This document shows positions 9,515 through 19,016 of a stretch of DNA of 64,000 bases, piece after piece. Under the pieces are notes generated by a model that saw only the letters and a list, made by a program, of their open reading frames with translations, ran no database searches and was not told where the DNA came from. A program made the position numbers and the translations under genes. Position 1 is the first letter of the stretch. Each line of letters opens with the position of its first letter. The stretch is from Halostagnicola sp. A-GB9-2 (lineage in GTDB: Archaea; Halobacteriota; Halobacteria; Halobacteriales; Natrialbaceae): the NCBI RefSeq assembly GCF_030068615.1, contig NZ_JASJOC010000002.1, forward strand, positions 310,001-374,000, in the 5' to 3' direction.

Positions 9515-10864
9515 ATGGAAATCGAAATTGCAACTATTGGCGGTTACGAAGAAGTCGGACGGCAGATGACTGCCGTTCGCGCGGGTAACGACGTCGTCAT
9601 CTTCGACATGGGGCTAAACCTCTCGAAGGTTCTCATCCACGACAACGTCGAGACCGAACGGATGCACAGCCTCGACCTGATCGACATGGGTGCGATTCCC
9701 GACGACCGGATCATGTCCGAACTCGAGGGCGACGTTCAGGCGATCGTCCCGACACACGGGCACCTCGACCACATCGGTGCGATCTCGAAGCTAGCTCACC
9801 GATACAACGCACCGGTCGTCGCGTCGCCGTATACGATCGAACTCGTCAAACAGCAGATCGAAGGCGAGCAGAAGTTCGGCGTCGAGAACGATCTTGTCAA
9901 GATGAGTGCCGGCGAGTCGATGACCATCGGCGACGAAGGCGTCGAACTCGAGTTCGTCAACGTCACCCACTCGATCATCGACGCGATCAACCCGGTCCTC
10001 CACACGCCCGAAGGCGCAATCGTCTACGGGCTGGACAAACGCATGGACCACACGCCGGTCGTCGGCGACCCAATCGACATGAAGCGGTTCCGAGAGATCG
10101 GTCGCGAGGACGAAGGTGTTCTCTGTTATATCGAGGACTGTACGAACGCGAACAAGAAGGGACGGACGCCGTCGGAAAACGTCGCACGCGAACACCTTCG
10201 TGACGTCCTCTACAGTATGGAGGACTACGACGGCGGTATCGTCGCAACGACGTTCTCGAGTCACATCTCACGTGTCACGAGCCTCGTCGAGTTCGCCAAG
10301 GATATCGGCCGTCAGCCGGTCCTGCTCGGCCGCTCGATGGAGAAGTACTCGGGGACCGCAGAACGCCTCGACTTCGTCGACTTCCCGGACGACCTCGGAA
10401 TGTTCGGACACCGCAAGTCTGTCGATCGTACCTTCAAACGGATAATGAACGAGGGCAAGGAGAACTTCCTGCCCGTCGTGACCGGCCACCAGGGCGAGCC
10501 ACGCGCGATGCTCACCCGAATGGCCCGCGGCGAGACGCCGTACGAACTAGACGGCGGCGACAAGGTCGTGTTCTCCGCTCGCGTTATTCCGGAGCCGACC
10601 AACGAAGGACAGCGCTACCAGGCCGAACGCCTGCTCGGCATGCAGGGCGCTCGGATCTACGACGACATCCACGTTTCCGGTCACCTGAACCAGGAGGGCC
10701 ACTACACGATGCTCGACGCGCTCCAGCCACAGAACATCATCCCCGCCCACCAGAATCTCAAAGGGCTTTCGGGATACGTCGACCTTTGCCAGAGCGAGGG
10801 CTACAAACTCGGTCGAGATCTCCACGTCTCGAGTAACGGAAACCTCATCCAGCTAGTCGATTGA
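9515..10864 (+). CDS. rnj: Ribonuclease J (archaeal aRNase J)
   Basis: The 449-residue protein is a beta-CASP metallo-beta-lactamase nuclease, acting as 5'-to-3' exoribonuclease in archaeal mRNA decay. The start at ATG 9515 gives the usual [18 protein letters not shown] terminus. The zinc motif HGHLDHIG lies near residue 80, a further metal histidine in VTHSI, the beta-CASP domain spans about residues 190-370 ([22 protein letters not shown]), and the C terminus has SGHLNQEGH and IPAHQN. Two nucleotides separate it from GGPP synthase, a pairing conserved in haloarchaea. Confidence 0.94.
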   Translation: MEIEIATIGGYEEVGRQMTAVRAGNDVVIFDMGLNLSKVLIHDNVETERMHSLDLIDMGAIPDDRIMSELEGDVQAIVPTHGHLDHIGAISKLAHRYNAPVVASPYTIELVKQQIEGEQKFGVENDLVKMSAGESMTIGDEGVELEFVNVTHSIIDAINPVLHTPEGAIVYGLDKRMDHTPVVGDPIDMKRFREIGREDEGVLCYIEDCTNANKKGRTPSENVAREHLRDVLYSMEDYDGGIVATTFSSHISRVTSLVEFAKDIGRQPVLLGRSMEKYSGTAERLDFVDFPDDLGMFGHRKSVDRTFKRIMNEGKENFLPVVTGHQGEPRAMLTRMARGETPYELDGGDKVVFSARVIPEPTNEGQRYQAERLLGMQGARIYDDIHVSGHLNQEGHYTMLDALQPQNIIPAHQNLKGLSGYVDLCQSEGYKLGRDLHVSSNGNLIQLVD

Positions 10865-10865
10865 T

Positions 10866-11915
10866 ATGACCACTTCAGAGGCGAGAGAACAAGCCGTGCT
10901 CGAGGGGATTCGCAAGCGACGCGAACAGGTTAACGAGGCAGTTCCCGATGAGCTACCGGTTCAACGCCCCGAACGACTCTACGAAGCATCTCGATATCTG
11001 ATCGACGCAGGTGGCAAGCGACTCCGTCCCGCGGTCTTGCTGATCACTGCGGAGGCGCTCGCAGATGTCGATCCCCTCTCGACACCGTACCGGGAGTTCC
11101 CGACGCTGACGAACGGAATCGTCGATATGATGGCAGCCGCCGTGAGCGTCGAAGTGATCCAGTCGTTCACACTGATCCACGACGATATCATGGATGACGA
11201 CGACCTCCGACGCGGGGTCCCGGCGGTCCATAAGGAGTACGACGTCGAGACGGCGATCCTTGCCGGCGATACGCTGTACTCGAAAGCGTTCGAGATCATG
11301 CTCGAGGCTGGTGCCGAGCCGGACCGAACCGTCGAAGCACTCGATATTCTCGCAACGACCTGTACGAAGATCTGCGAGGGTCAGTCACTCGACGTGACCT
11401 TCGAGCAACGCGAAGACGTCACGCCCGAAGAGTATCTCGAGATGGTCGAGCACAAGACTGCGGTGCTCTATGCTGCTTCGGCCTGTCTGCCCGCCGTGTT
11501 GATGGGTGCTGACGAGGAAACCGTCGATGCGCTTTATGGCTACGGACTCGACATCGGTCGCGCGTTTCAGATTCAAGACGACGTGCTTGATCTTACCGTT
11601 CCGAGCGACAAACTCGGCAAGCAGCGAGGCAGCGACCTCGTCGAGAACAAACAGACGCTCATCACCGTCCACGCCCGCGAACAGGGTGTCAACATCGAAG
11701 GGCTGGTCGATACGGTGACAGTCGAGAACGTGACCGAAACAGAGATCGACGATGCAGTCGCCGAGCTCGAAGACGTCGGCTCGATCTCCTACGCGAACGA
11801 GACGGCCAGAGACCTCGTCGAACAGGGAAAGAACCGGTTGGAACTACTGCCGGACAACGAGGCGCGCGAGCAGTTGTGTGACCTCGCTGATTACCTGATC
11901 GAGCGCGGCTACTAA
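10866..11915 (+). CDS. idsA: Geranylgeranyl/farnesyl diphosphate synthase
   Basis: The 349-residue protein is a trans-isoprenyl diphosphate synthase that elongates DMAPP with IPP units for archaeal membrane lipids. The first aspartate-rich motif appears as HDDIMDDDDLRRG around residue 105 and the second as FQIQDDVLDL around residue 235, with GGKRLRP binding IPP near the N terminus. Only one nucleotide follows the RNase J stop, indicating one transcript. With mvk and ipk it makes this end of the window an isoprenoid cluster. Chain length (C15/C20) is not determinable by eye. Confidence 0.94.
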   Translation: MTTSEAREQAVLEGIRKRREQVNEAVPDELPVQRPERLYEASRYLIDAGGKRLRPAVLLITAEALADVDPLSTPYREFPTLTNGIVDMMAAAVSVEVIQSFTLIHDDIMDDDDLRRGVPAVHKEYDVETAILAGDTLYSKAFEIMLEAGAEPDRTVEALDILATTCTKICEGQSLDVTFEQREDVTPEEYLEMVEHKTAVLYAASACLPAVLMGADEETVDALYGYGLDIGRAFQIQDDVLDLTVPSDKLGKQRGSDLVENKQTLITVHAREQGVNIEGLVDTVTVENVTETEIDDAVAELEDVGSISYANETARDLVEQGKNRLELLPDNEAREQLCDLADYLIERGY

Positions 11916-11920
11916 CGCGT

Positions 11921-11930
11921 CGCCCTTTTT
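11921..11930 (+). terminator. Probable T-tract terminator after idsA
   Basis: Immediately after the idsA stop is GC-rich sequence ending in a run of five T residues, CGCCCTTTTT, the usual kind of archaeal intrinsic stop. It falls between two same-strand genes, so readthrough into gltX is still possible. Confidence 0.35.
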
Positions 11931-12052
11931 GCGAGCTATTCATCTTTCCTGACAGTCGTCGACGAGCGGCGCAGTTCGCCGAGTGCAGGAGAGCAACCGC
12001 CAACGAACCGACACCGCGACAGTTTTGGGTCGGCCGCGAATACGTCCACTCA

Positions 12053-13771
12053 ATGGACGACGATCTACGCGGACGGGTCGAGCGCGAAGCCGAGAAACAC
12101 GCGCTATTGAACGCGGTCAAACACGAAAGCGACGCGAACGTCGGAGCGGTAATGGGGCCGCTGATGGGCGAGAACCCGGCTTTCAGAGAACACGCCGATT
12201 CGATCCCCGGCGTCATCGGCGGCGTCGTAAACGAGGTGAACGGACTCGAGCACGACGAGCGCCGGGACCGACTCGAGACGCTCGCACCCGAGGAACTGGC
12301 GGAGATCGAAGCGGAGGATGAGGGCGAAGACCATCCGCTTCCCGACCTTCCGAACGTCGAGGAGTACGACGAGATCCGGATGCGGTGTGCGCCAAACCCG
12401 AACGGCCCGTGGCACATGGGCCACGCGCGCATGCCTGCGGTCATCGGGACCTACAAGGAGCGATACGACGGCTGGTTCTGCGTTCGTTTCGATGACACCG
12501 ACCCCGAGACGAAACGACCGGATCTCGACGCCTACGACGCGATCCTCGAGGACACCGAGTATCTCGGATTCGAACCGGACGCGACGTTCAAAGCGAGTGA
12601 CCGCCTCGAGATTTACTACGACCACGCCCGGAAGTTGATCGAGATGGGTGGTGCCTACACTTGCTCGTGCTCCGCCGAGGCGTTCAGCGAACTGAAGAAC
12701 AACGGCGAGGCGTGTCCACACCGGGACAAGGATACCGAAACGGTGCTCGACGAGTTCGAAGACATGATCGCGGGGGTCTACGATAGCGGCGAGATGGTTC
12801 TCCGGATCAAGACGGACATCGAACACAAGAACCCGGCACTTCGGGACTGGGTCGCGTTCCGGATGATCGACACCCCGCACCCGCGCGAGAAGGCCGCAGA
12901 GTTCCGGTGCTGGCCGATGCTTGACTTCCAGTCCGGGATCGACGACCACATCGTCGACATCACTCACATCATTCGCGGGATCGACCTGCAGGATTCGGCC
13001 AAACGCCAGCGGTTCGTCTACGAATACTTCGGCTGGGAGTATCCCGAAGTCCTCCACTGGGGCCACGTCAACGTCGACGAGTACGATCTGCAGATGAGCA
13101 CGTCGACGATCAAACGATTGATCGAAGACGGCGAACTCAACGGCTGGGACGACCCCCGAGCGCCCACGCTCAAGAGCCTTCGCCGGCGCGGAATTCGCGG
13201 CGAGGCGATCACCGACGCGATGGTGCAGTTAGGAACGTCCACGAGCGATGTCGACCTTGCGATGAGTTCGGTATACGCGGCCAACCGGGATCGGATCGAC
13301 GAGGAGACCGATCGGCGCTTTCTGGTTCGTGACGGTAATCAGATCCCCCTCGGCGGCAGTCCGCCCGACGAAGCGAACCCGCCGCTTCACCCGAACCACG
13401 AGGATCGGGGCGTCCGCGAAATTCCGGTCGGCGGCTCCGTTCTCCTAGAGCCCGACGACCTCCCGGCCCGGGAGGAACGCATCTGGCTGAAAGGATTGGG
13501 TTGTTTCCAGTACACTCGAGACACGCTCCAGTACACAGGCGAGGATATCGACGTGGTAAGAGAAGGCGATGTCGACGTCATCCACTGGGTACCCGCCACA
13601 GAGAGCGTTCCAGTCCGCATGCGGACGATAGACGGCGACGTCACCGGTCGGGCGGAGCCGGCCGTCGCGGAGCTCGAGCCCGATGAGATAGTGCAGTTCG
13701 AACGCGTCGGCTTCGCGCGGATCGATCACCATGACGACGACGAGACCGTGACCTACTACGCGCATCCGTAG
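12053..13771 (+). CDS. gltX: Glutamyl-tRNA synthetase, archaeal type
   Basis: The 572-residue class I synthetase charges tRNA-Glu, and in archaea also tRNA-Gln before GatDE amidation. After an N-terminal extension of about 100 residues, the catalytic domain starts with PNPNGPWHMGHARM (HIGH-type motif), continues through FDDTDPETKRPD and VTHIIRGIDLQ-like acceptor-binding elements, and carries LQMSTSTIKR in place of KMSKS near residue 350. The C-terminal part is an all-beta anticodon domain, confirming the GlnRS-like archaeal/eukaryal form. The start ATG 12053 follows 137 nt of noncoding DNA. Confidence 0.95.
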   Translation: MDDDLRGRVEREAEKHALLNAVKHESDANVGAVMGPLMGENPAFREHADSIPGVIGGVVNEVNGLEHDERRDRLETLAPEELAEIEAEDEGEDHPLPDLPNVEEYDEIRMRCAPNPNGPWHMGHARMPAVIGTYKERYDGWFCVRFDDTDPETKRPDLDAYDAILEDTEYLGFEPDATFKASDRLEIYYDHARKLIEMGGAYTCSCSAEAFSELKNNGEACPHRDKDTETVLDEFEDMIAGVYDSGEMVLRIKTDIEHKNPALRDWVAFRMIDTPHPREKAAEFRCWPMLDFQSGIDDHIVDITHIIRGIDLQDSAKRQRFVYEYFGWEYPEVLHWGHVNVDEYDLQMSTSTIKRLIEDGELNGWDDPRAPTLKSLRRRGIRGEAITDAMVQLGTSTSDVDLAMSSVYAANRDRIDEETDRRFLVRDGNQIPLGGSPPDEANPPLHPNHEDRGVREIPVGGSVLLEPDDLPAREERIWLKGLGCFQYTRDTLQYTGEDIDVVREGDVDVIHWVPATESVPVRMRTIDGDVTGRAEPAVAELEPDEIVQFERVGFARIDHHDDDETVTYYAHP

Positions 13772-13828
13772 CTGTCGGTTCGCGTCGACTGTCGCTTCGT
13801 TCCTGCTTTCTATCTCGTGTTCTCTCGC

Positions 13829-13993
13829 TCACTCGAGCAGATCCTCGGCGCTGTCCGGCAACGGATCCGTAACGATACCGTCTTTTCGGCCGAGAACCCG
13901 AGCGTGAGGGGCGCAGACGACCCGGTTTTCGTCCCAGGGAATGTGCAACACGACCGCGGCGATTTGGTCGCAGTCGTCTTCGGAACAGATCAT
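13829..13993 (-). CDS. Small Cys/His protein of haloarchaea (54 aa)
   Basis: The reading frame is open further upstream, but the conserved-looking part starts at the Met at 13993. The 54 residues contain CSEDDC near the start, a hydrophobic AAVVLHIPWD stretch and VCAPHAR, giving a C-x4-C ... C-x2-H arrangement that could bind zinc. The tail is acidic (DPLPDSAEDLLE). Such tiny zinc-finger-like proteins are abundant in haloarchaea and mostly uncharacterised. The start is uncertain and no function is proposed. Confidence 0.6.
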   Translation of the reverse strand: MICSEDDCDQIAAVVLHIPWDENRVVCAPHARVLGRKDGIVTDPLPDSAEDLLE

Positions 13994-14096
13994 ATGTGAG
14001 AGACTAACGGACACACTTTCAGTGTTTCCCCCGAATCGAGTCGTGTGGAGCGTTCTTGGACACGGGTCGGCGGTTCGCTCGAGTGAAACGACAAAA

Positions 14097-14582
14097 TCAG
14101 AATAGCACGACCGCGACAACGAACCCGAACAGAATCGATGTCGTGAGTAACACCTGTACCGCCGTCGAGGCAAGAATCCCCACGGTCGCGTACGTTGCGG
14201 AGCGAGCGCTCCGATCGAGCGCGCCGTTCCGGGCGAACTCGAGCGCGAAGACGGTTCCGAACAGTCCGACCAGCAGCCCGAGCGGGCCGGTAACGATCAT
14301 CAGCAGGATGCCGACGAGCGCCGCGAGCGCGGTCGTCCGCCAGGACGCACCGCCCGCTCGAGCGGCAATCGCCCCGCCGAAGAACTCCGCGAGGACGGCC
14401 AGAAGACCCAGAACGGTAAGAACGACGAGGGCGAGCGTTCCGGGCTCTGTGAACCCGGATTGCCACCAGTAGAGAGAGACGCCGACGAGCGAGAGCACGC
14501 CGCCGGGGACGAGCGGCACGACCGTTCCGACGACGCCGCCGATCAGCAACGCGACGGCGAGGAGCGCGAGCGCATCGACCAT
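14097..14582 (-). CDS. DUF456 family membrane protein
   Basis: The 161-residue protein is almost entirely hydrophobic with about four to five membrane helices. The pattern GTVVPLVPGGVLSLVGVSLY near the N terminus followed by the central GGAIAARAGGASWRTT loop and LMIVTGPLGLLVGLFGTV is typical of DUF456 proteins, which have no established function. It lies convergent to gltX and divergent from the SDR gene. The family call is from memory of the motif pattern. Confidence 0.8.
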   Translation of the reverse strand: MVDALALLAVALLIGGVVGTVVPLVPGGVLSLVGVSLYWWQSGFTEPGTLALVVLTVLGLLAVLAEFFGGAIAARAGGASWRTTALAALVGILLMIVTGPLGLLVGLFGTVFALEFARNGALDRSARSATYATVGILASTAVQVLLTTSILFGFVVAVVLF

Positions 14583-14640
14583 ACTCGTCTCGAGGGGAGA
14601 GTTAGCAAAGTACTACCGGATCGACTGAGAAGTCATCGGT

Positions 14641-15378
14641 ATGACACGGGGTGCGATCGTCGTCGGCGCGTCGTCGGGTATCGGTGAGGCGCTCGCTCGA
14701 GAGCTGTCCGAAGAGGGGTACGAACTCGGTTTGACCGCGCGGCGGACGGAGAAACTGAAAGCGATCGGTGCGGAGCTTCCGACGAAATCGTACGTCGCGA
14801 CGATGGACGTTACGGATACCGAGGATGCTCGAGCGGGCTTTTTCGAACTGGCGGAGGCGATGGAGTCGGTTGACCTGGTCGTAGCCAACGCGGGGATCGG
14901 AGTCGTCAACCGAGACCTCGAGTGGGGACCCGAACACGATACTATCGAGACAAACGTTAGCGGGTTCGTCGCCGTCGTGACCGAAGCGCTCGAGTACTTT
15001 GAGGCGAATCCAACGCCGGAGGGCGAACCGGACGGTCACCTGGTCGGAGTCTCGTCGGTTGCGGCACACCTCGGAAACGGAGCAATTCCGGCCTACAACG
15101 CGTCGAAGGCGTTCGTCTCGAGGTACCTCGAAGGGCTCCGGTACCGACAGGCGGGACGGGACGCGGCCGTCACGATCACGACGATCGAACCGGGGTACGT
15201 CGATACGAAGCTCACGATGGGCGAGTTCTGGAAAGCCTCTCCCGAGAAGGCGGCGACGCAGATCGCTCGAGCGATCCGACGGCGCGAGCGCCACGCCTAC
15301 ATCACCCGGCGCTGGCGACTCGTCGCGTGGGTCGTCAAGCTACTACCGGAGTTCGTGCTTCGTCGATTGTTTGCGTGA
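14641..15378 (+). CDS. SDR-family NAD(P)-dependent oxidoreductase
   Basis: The 245-residue protein is a classical short-chain dehydrogenase. The Rossmann motif GASSGIGEALA lies at residues 8-18, ANAGIG near 83, the catalytic serine in GVSSVAA near 138, and the YNASK catalytic Tyr/Lys pair near 152. The C-terminal region ends in a hydrophobic basic helix (RLVAWVVKLLPEFVLRR), which suggests membrane association as in lipid-active SDRs. The substrate cannot be told. It is convergent with tmcA, whose stop lies 13 nt beyond. Confidence 0.9.
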   Translation: MTRGAIVVGASSGIGEALARELSEEGYELGLTARRTEKLKAIGAELPTKSYVATMDVTDTEDARAGFFELAEAMESVDLVVANAGIGVVNRDLEWGPEHDTIETNVSGFVAVVTEALEYFEANPTPEGEPDGHLVGVSSVAAHLGNGAIPAYNASKAFVSRYLEGLRYRQAGRDAAVTITTIEPGYVDTKLTMGEFWKASPEKAATQIARAIRRRERHAYITRRWRLVAWVVKLLPEFVLRRLFA

Positions 15379-15391
15379 GCGGCCGCCTCTG

Positions 15392-17719
15392 TTAGGCGAA
15401 CCGGTCGCGAACGTCGAACGCCGCGTCGGTTCCGTACGCCTCGACGAGCGAAACAAGGGCGTTCCCGAGGGCACGTCGGCACTGGCTCGCCGAGTGGTAC
15501 CCGAGTCGATCGGCGACCGACTCCCACGCCAGTCCCTGCAGGACTCGAGCGACGAGCAGCCGTTCGTCGCTCGCAGACAGGTCGTCTGTCCGCGAATCTG
15601 AGAGGAGAGAACGAAGGACGAGTTCTCGAAACGGTCCGGGATCGACGTCGAATCGCCCTGGACCGTACGCGGCCCCCGCGACCACCCGCCACTCGTGGTC
15701 GGACAGTTGGAGTTCGGGCGACGCGTCGACCGTTCTGAGGACGCCGCGGATGACGTCGGAATCGACGGCGGTGAGCGAGTCCGAGCACAGCGCCGGGAAT
15801 CGTCGGGCGAACCAGCCGGCATGACGTTCGGCGAGCGCCTGTCCACTATCACTCGCGGGCGAAGTCATGAGGACCGAATGCTCGCCGCTCGCGTCGTTTC
15901 TCGTCGTCGAGACGTGAACCGCGTTGAACCCGTTTTTCGCCCAGAACTCGAGAAGCCCCGGCGTCGCACCGAACGCGGTACCGATCCAATCGATATCGGG
16001 CTCGAATTCGTCGCGGATGCATTCGAGAAGTTTCGATCCCAATCCCCGGGAACGCACGGCGTGGTGGGTTGCGATTCGGACGACGCGAACTCCAGCTGGC
16101 TCGCCGGCGCTCTCGTCACGAAGCTGGCTGGTGAGGATATCGGGGAGCATGTTCCCGCGAACGCGGCTCCCTTCGTACATTTTCGAACGAGTCTCACTCG
16201 AGAGGTTCCCCTCTCGCGCGAGCAGTGCGATGCTGACGATGTGGCCCTCGTAGACCAGCGCACGCGCCTCGAGGTTCGGCGCGTCGAGCAGGCGGGCAAG
16301 ATCGTTGGGCTCCGTCCGATAGTGTGCGAGGACGAGCAGGCCGAACGCTTCGCGGAGCAAGGATTCGTCCGCCAGCAGGTCTGCTGGCTCGAGTCGCCGG
16401 TACTCGACCGTCTCCGGAGCGGCGTTCGTTACGAGCTGATCGACGGGCGGACGGGCGTCGAGTCCGAGGGCGCGAAACGACCAGACTTCGATCGGATCGC
16501 CAGCGGCGTAACGGATCGGGTCGGCCATCGAGCGGTCGGTTACCTCGTGTCTGCTTTCCTCGAGTCGATCGCGAAACCGAACGGAGAACCCGCGGCCCGC
16601 GCCTTCGTAGCCGTGTATCGTGGTCGTAAACGCGACGCGGTCGGCTTCGAGAAATCGCTCGAGCACCGAGACGGGGAGGGCGGCGGCTTCGTCGACAATC
16701 GTGATTTCGGGGTGGAAGTCCGTCCGGCGGTCGACCCCTTTGTTCCGTCCCGAAATCGTTTCGATGGCGGCGTCCGGCTCGAGAAAACGAATGCAACCGC
16801 CGGCGTTCGTTCGGATCTCGGGATGGTGGCGTTCTTTGCGGGAACCATCGACGCAACCATCGTTGCTCCTCCCTTGCCAATCGTCCTGTGGTCCGTCGAC
16901 TAATGCGACGAGTTCCCGCGCCCGGTCGAACAGTTCGGTCGTGTTTCGGGCGTCGGGTGCGGTGACGAGCACGTCCGTTCCATCGAGCGCAAAACAGCCC
17001 GCCGCGATCCCCGCCGCGCTGGATTTGCCGCGGCCTCGATTCGCCTCGAGGACGACGGCCCGCTCGGTCTCGAAGAGCGACTCGAGCGCGGCGACCGCAT
17101 CGACCTGATCACCGGTGAGACAGGCCTCGTAAGCGGCCGTCGGAAACCGTTGATCTGGTGGGTGCTCGATCGGTCCCGATTTCGTAGACCGTTTCGGAGC
17201 AGGCTCGAGCAGGCCGTCGTCTTCGACCGTCTCGCTGTCGAGGTTGAGAACGGCGATTCCTGGATGCGCACGTATCGTCTCCGCGAGTCGTTTGATAAAG
17301 TGGCCCGTCACGTCCTCGAGTGAGTACGGCGGAACTGCGAGCGAACGGGCGAAGCGACCGCGGCGGTTCGGCCACTCCTCGAGCGTGGGGGTGAGCAGTA
17401 TCAACAACCCACCGCCGTTGACGGCCCCGACGATCCTCCCGAGGGCGTTCGGCTGAAGATCAGCGTGGGCGTCGAGAACGATCACTTCGTGGGTCGTCCC
17501 GAGCAGTTCGTCCGCGCCGACCTGTGGACGGTGTTCGCATCGAAGCCGGTCGTCGGGACCGACGAGGGTGGTCTCGCTGATCCCGACTTCGAGAGCGGCG
17601 AGGATCGACTCGAGCACCTCGTAGCCGCGTTCGCGCTCACCGGAGAGAACGATCGCCCGTCGTTCGTCGGTCGCGCTGGCCTCGCGGTGAAGCGCACTCG
17701 CGAGGGAGACGCCGTTCAT
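15392..17719 (-). CDS. tmcA: tRNA(Met) cytidine N4-acetyltransferase
   Basis: The 775-residue protein matches TmcA, which makes N4-acetylcytidine in RNA using acetyl-CoA and ATP/GTP. Domain order is an N-terminal DUF1726-like part (residues 1-190), a RecD-like helicase/ATPase with Walker A in ANRGRGKSSA near 230 and an aspartate box in TIVDEAAALP, a GNAT acetyltransferase domain around 460-620 (RIATHHAVRSRGLGSKL is the acetyl-CoA loop), and a C-terminal helical RNA-binding part. In archaea the enzyme may modify many RNA sites. All key motifs are intact. Confidence 0.93.
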   Translation of the reverse strand: MNGVSLASALHREASATDERRAIVLSGERERGYEVLESILAALEVGISETTLVGPDDRLRCEHRPQVGADELLGTTHEVIVLDAHADLQPNALGRIVGAVNGGGLLILLTPTLEEWPNRRGRFARSLAVPPYSLEDVTGHFIKRLAETIRAHPGIAVLNLDSETVEDDGLLEPAPKRSTKSGPIEHPPDQRFPTAAYEACLTGDQVDAVAALESLFETERAVVLEANRGRGKSSAAGIAAGCFALDGTDVLVTAPDARNTTELFDRARELVALVDGPQDDWQGRSNDGCVDGSRKERHHPEIRTNAGGCIRFLEPDAAIETISGRNKGVDRRTDFHPEITIVDEAAALPVSVLERFLEADRVAFTTTIHGYEGAGRGFSVRFRDRLEESRHEVTDRSMADPIRYAAGDPIEVWSFRALGLDARPPVDQLVTNAAPETVEYRRLEPADLLADESLLREAFGLLVLAHYRTEPNDLARLLDAPNLEARALVYEGHIVSIALLAREGNLSSETRSKMYEGSRVRGNMLPDILTSQLRDESAGEPAGVRVVRIATHHAVRSRGLGSKLLECIRDEFEPDIDWIGTAFGATPGLLEFWAKNGFNAVHVSTTRNDASGEHSVLMTSPASDSGQALAERHAGWFARRFPALCSDSLTAVDSDVIRGVLRTVDASPELQLSDHEWRVVAGAAYGPGRFDVDPGPFRELVLRSLLSDSRTDDLSASDERLLVARVLQGLAWESVADRLGYHSASQCRRALGNALVSLVEAYGTDAAFDVRDRFA

Positions 17720-17827
17720 GTATCGAGTGTGACGCTCGCGGGGGTAAAACCTCCCGACCCCGGGTCGCTGTCTCGACCGGCACAGTGCTTGCGAGTAGCT
17801 GGCACAGTCCCGTTCGTTTGAACACGC

Positions 17828-17833
17828 TTTTAA
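17828..17833 (+). promoter_or_regulatory. TATA box of the L7Ae operon
   Basis: TTTTAA within a GC-rich flank lies some 190 nt upstream of the rpl7ae start. A start of transcription near 17857 would give a roughly 160-nt leader, unusually long for a haloarchaeal gene. Confidence 0.5.
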
Positions 17834-17867
17834 GGGGGGCTACGCTACTCGAGTGTACACCCTACGC

Positions 17868-17917
17868 GGGGTTGATGATGCTCCTAGCCCCACAGGACTT
17901 TTGCCGGATCGACCGGC
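17868..17917 (+). promoter_or_regulatory. Structured leader of rpl7ae with box C-like kink-turn motif
   Basis: The leader holds a GGGG (17868-17871)/CCCC (17888-17891) stem whose loop starts with TTGATGATG, a close match to box C (RUGAUGA), followed by a perfect GCCGG-ATCGA-CCGGC hairpin (17903-17917). L7Ae binds kink-turns built on such UGAUGA motifs, and L7Ae autoregulation through a leader kink-turn is reported in other archaea. The matching GA partner (CUGA) is not evident, so this is a suggestive rather than a complete kink-turn. Confidence 0.35.
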
Positions 17918-18019
17918 CCGGGATGTCAGGGGATCGGATACGAACCGACACACCGACAGCGACCCAGCGCCCGGATGGCAGGGGAGCGAGAGCCCGCGCG
18001 TAGGAGAGGTGAACAACCA

Positions 18020-18382
18020 ATGGCAGTTTACGTAACTACAGAAATCCCAGCCGACCTCGCCGACGACGCCCTTGAGGCGCTCGAGGTCGCACGAGACACA
18101 GGACGTGTAAAGAAAGGAACGAACGAAACCACCAAAGCGATCGAACGCGGCAACGCCGATCTCGTCTTCGTCGCGGAGGATGTCACCCCCGAGGAAATCG
18201 TGATGCACCTCCCCGAACTTGCAGACGAGAAGGGCATCCCCGTCGTCTTCGTCGAAACGCAGGACGACGTCGGACACGCCGCCGGGCTTGAGGTCGGCTC
18301 AGCCGCCGCGGCAATCGTCGACGCCGGCGAGGCCGGAGACGACGTCGAGGACATCGCTGGGAAGATCGAGGATCTCGACTGA
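18020..18382 (+). CDS. rpl7ae: 50S ribosomal protein L7Ae
   Basis: The 120-residue protein binds kink-turns in 23S rRNA and is also part of box C/D and H/ACA particles and RNase P. The start MAVYV at 18020 is chosen because it follows a purine-rich GGAGAGGTGA ribosome-binding site and matches the family start; an upstream in-frame ATG at 17975 gives an unnatural extension. The RNA-binding signature [18 protein letters not shown] is intact near residue 30. It leads the L7Ae-S28e-L24e-Ndk operon, with a long leader that may serve feedback control. Confidence 0.95.
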   Translation: MAVYVTTEIPADLADDALEALEVARDTGRVKKGTNETTKAIERGNADLVFVAEDVTPEEIVMHLPELADEKGIPVVFVETQDDVGHAAGLEVGSAAAAIVDAGEAGDDVEDIAGKIEDLD

Positions 18383-18393
18383 GGTGACTCAAG

Positions 18394-18618
18394 ATGAGTG
18401 CTGAAGAGGGAGAAAGCGGCTCGACGCCCGCCGAAGTTATCGAAGTCGTCGGCAAGACCGGAATGCATGGTGAGGCCATGCAGGTCAAGTGCCGAATCAA
18501 GGAGGGCGAGAACCAAGGTCGCATAATTACCCGAAATTGCCTCGGACCGGTCCGCGAAGGGGACGTACTCCAGCTCCGCGAGACCGCCCGCGAGGCCGAC
18601 TCGATTGGAGGACAGTAA
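18394..18618 (+). CDS. rps28e: 30S ribosomal protein S28e
   Basis: The 74-residue protein has the S28e OB-fold pattern: [20 protein letters not shown], the basic [16 protein letters not shown] segment and the invariant [10 protein letters not shown]-terminal motif. It lies 11 nt after rpl7ae and 2 nt before rpl24e. Length and order are those of the conserved archaeal operon. Confidence 0.95.
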   Translation: MSAEEGESGSTPAEVIEVVGKTGMHGEAMQVKCRIKEGENQGRIITRNCLGPVREGDVLQLRETAREADSIGGQ

Positions 18619-18620
18619 CA

Positions 18621-19016
18621 ATGGTCGAGAAACGAACCTGCGATTACACCGGCGAAGAGATCGAGCCCGGAACGGGCATCATGTACGTCCGCAAGGACGG
18701 CAGCGTGCTCCACTTCGTCGACTCGAAAGCGGAAAAGAACTACAAGCTCGGTCGCGAACCGCGTGACCTCGAGTGGACCGAGGAAGGTCGTCGCGGCAAG
18801 AGTCCGGCACAGGCCGAGACAGCTGCCGACGAAACGACCGAAACCGACGAGGATGAGACGAGCGAGGAGTCCGAACTCGAGGCAGACGAGGATGACTCCG
18901 AGCCGGAAGAGGGCAAAGACGATGAAGCCGAGGCTGGCGAAGGTGAGGCCGAAGAAGCCGACTCGGACGAATCGTCCGCCGAAGACGACGGCGCGGAAGA
19001 CGAGGACGACCAATGA
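18621..19016 (+). CDS. rpl24e: 50S ribosomal protein L24e, zinc ligands lost, acidic tail
   Basis: The first 60 residues of this 131-residue protein are L24e ([17 protein letters not shown] and [10 protein letters not shown]). Most L24e proteins have two C-x2-C pairs that bind zinc; here the first reads CDYT and the second region reads FVDSKA, so three of the four cysteines are gone. The remaining 70 residues are a low-complexity Asp/Glu/Ser/Ala tail, about doubling the family length. It is 2 nt after rps28e and its stop overlaps the ndk start (ATGA). The ribosomal identity is firm; the tail's role is unknown. Confidence 0.93.
   Translation: MVEKRTCDYTGEEIEPGTGIMYVRKDGSVLHFVDSKAEKNYKLGREPRDLEWTEEGRRGKSPAQAETAADETTETDEDETSEESELEADEDDSEPEEGKDDEAEAGEGEAEEADSDESSAEDDGAEDEDDQ

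Noticed and set aside
15695-16903. 402-codon plus-strand frame within tmcA
   Set aside because: It is the mirror of a well-supported acetyltransferase gene with intact motifs; no recognisable domain of its own.
17975-18019. Upstream in-frame ATG extending L7Ae by 15 residues
   Set aside because: The extension is unlike family members, and a good ribosome-binding site precedes the internal ATG at 18020.
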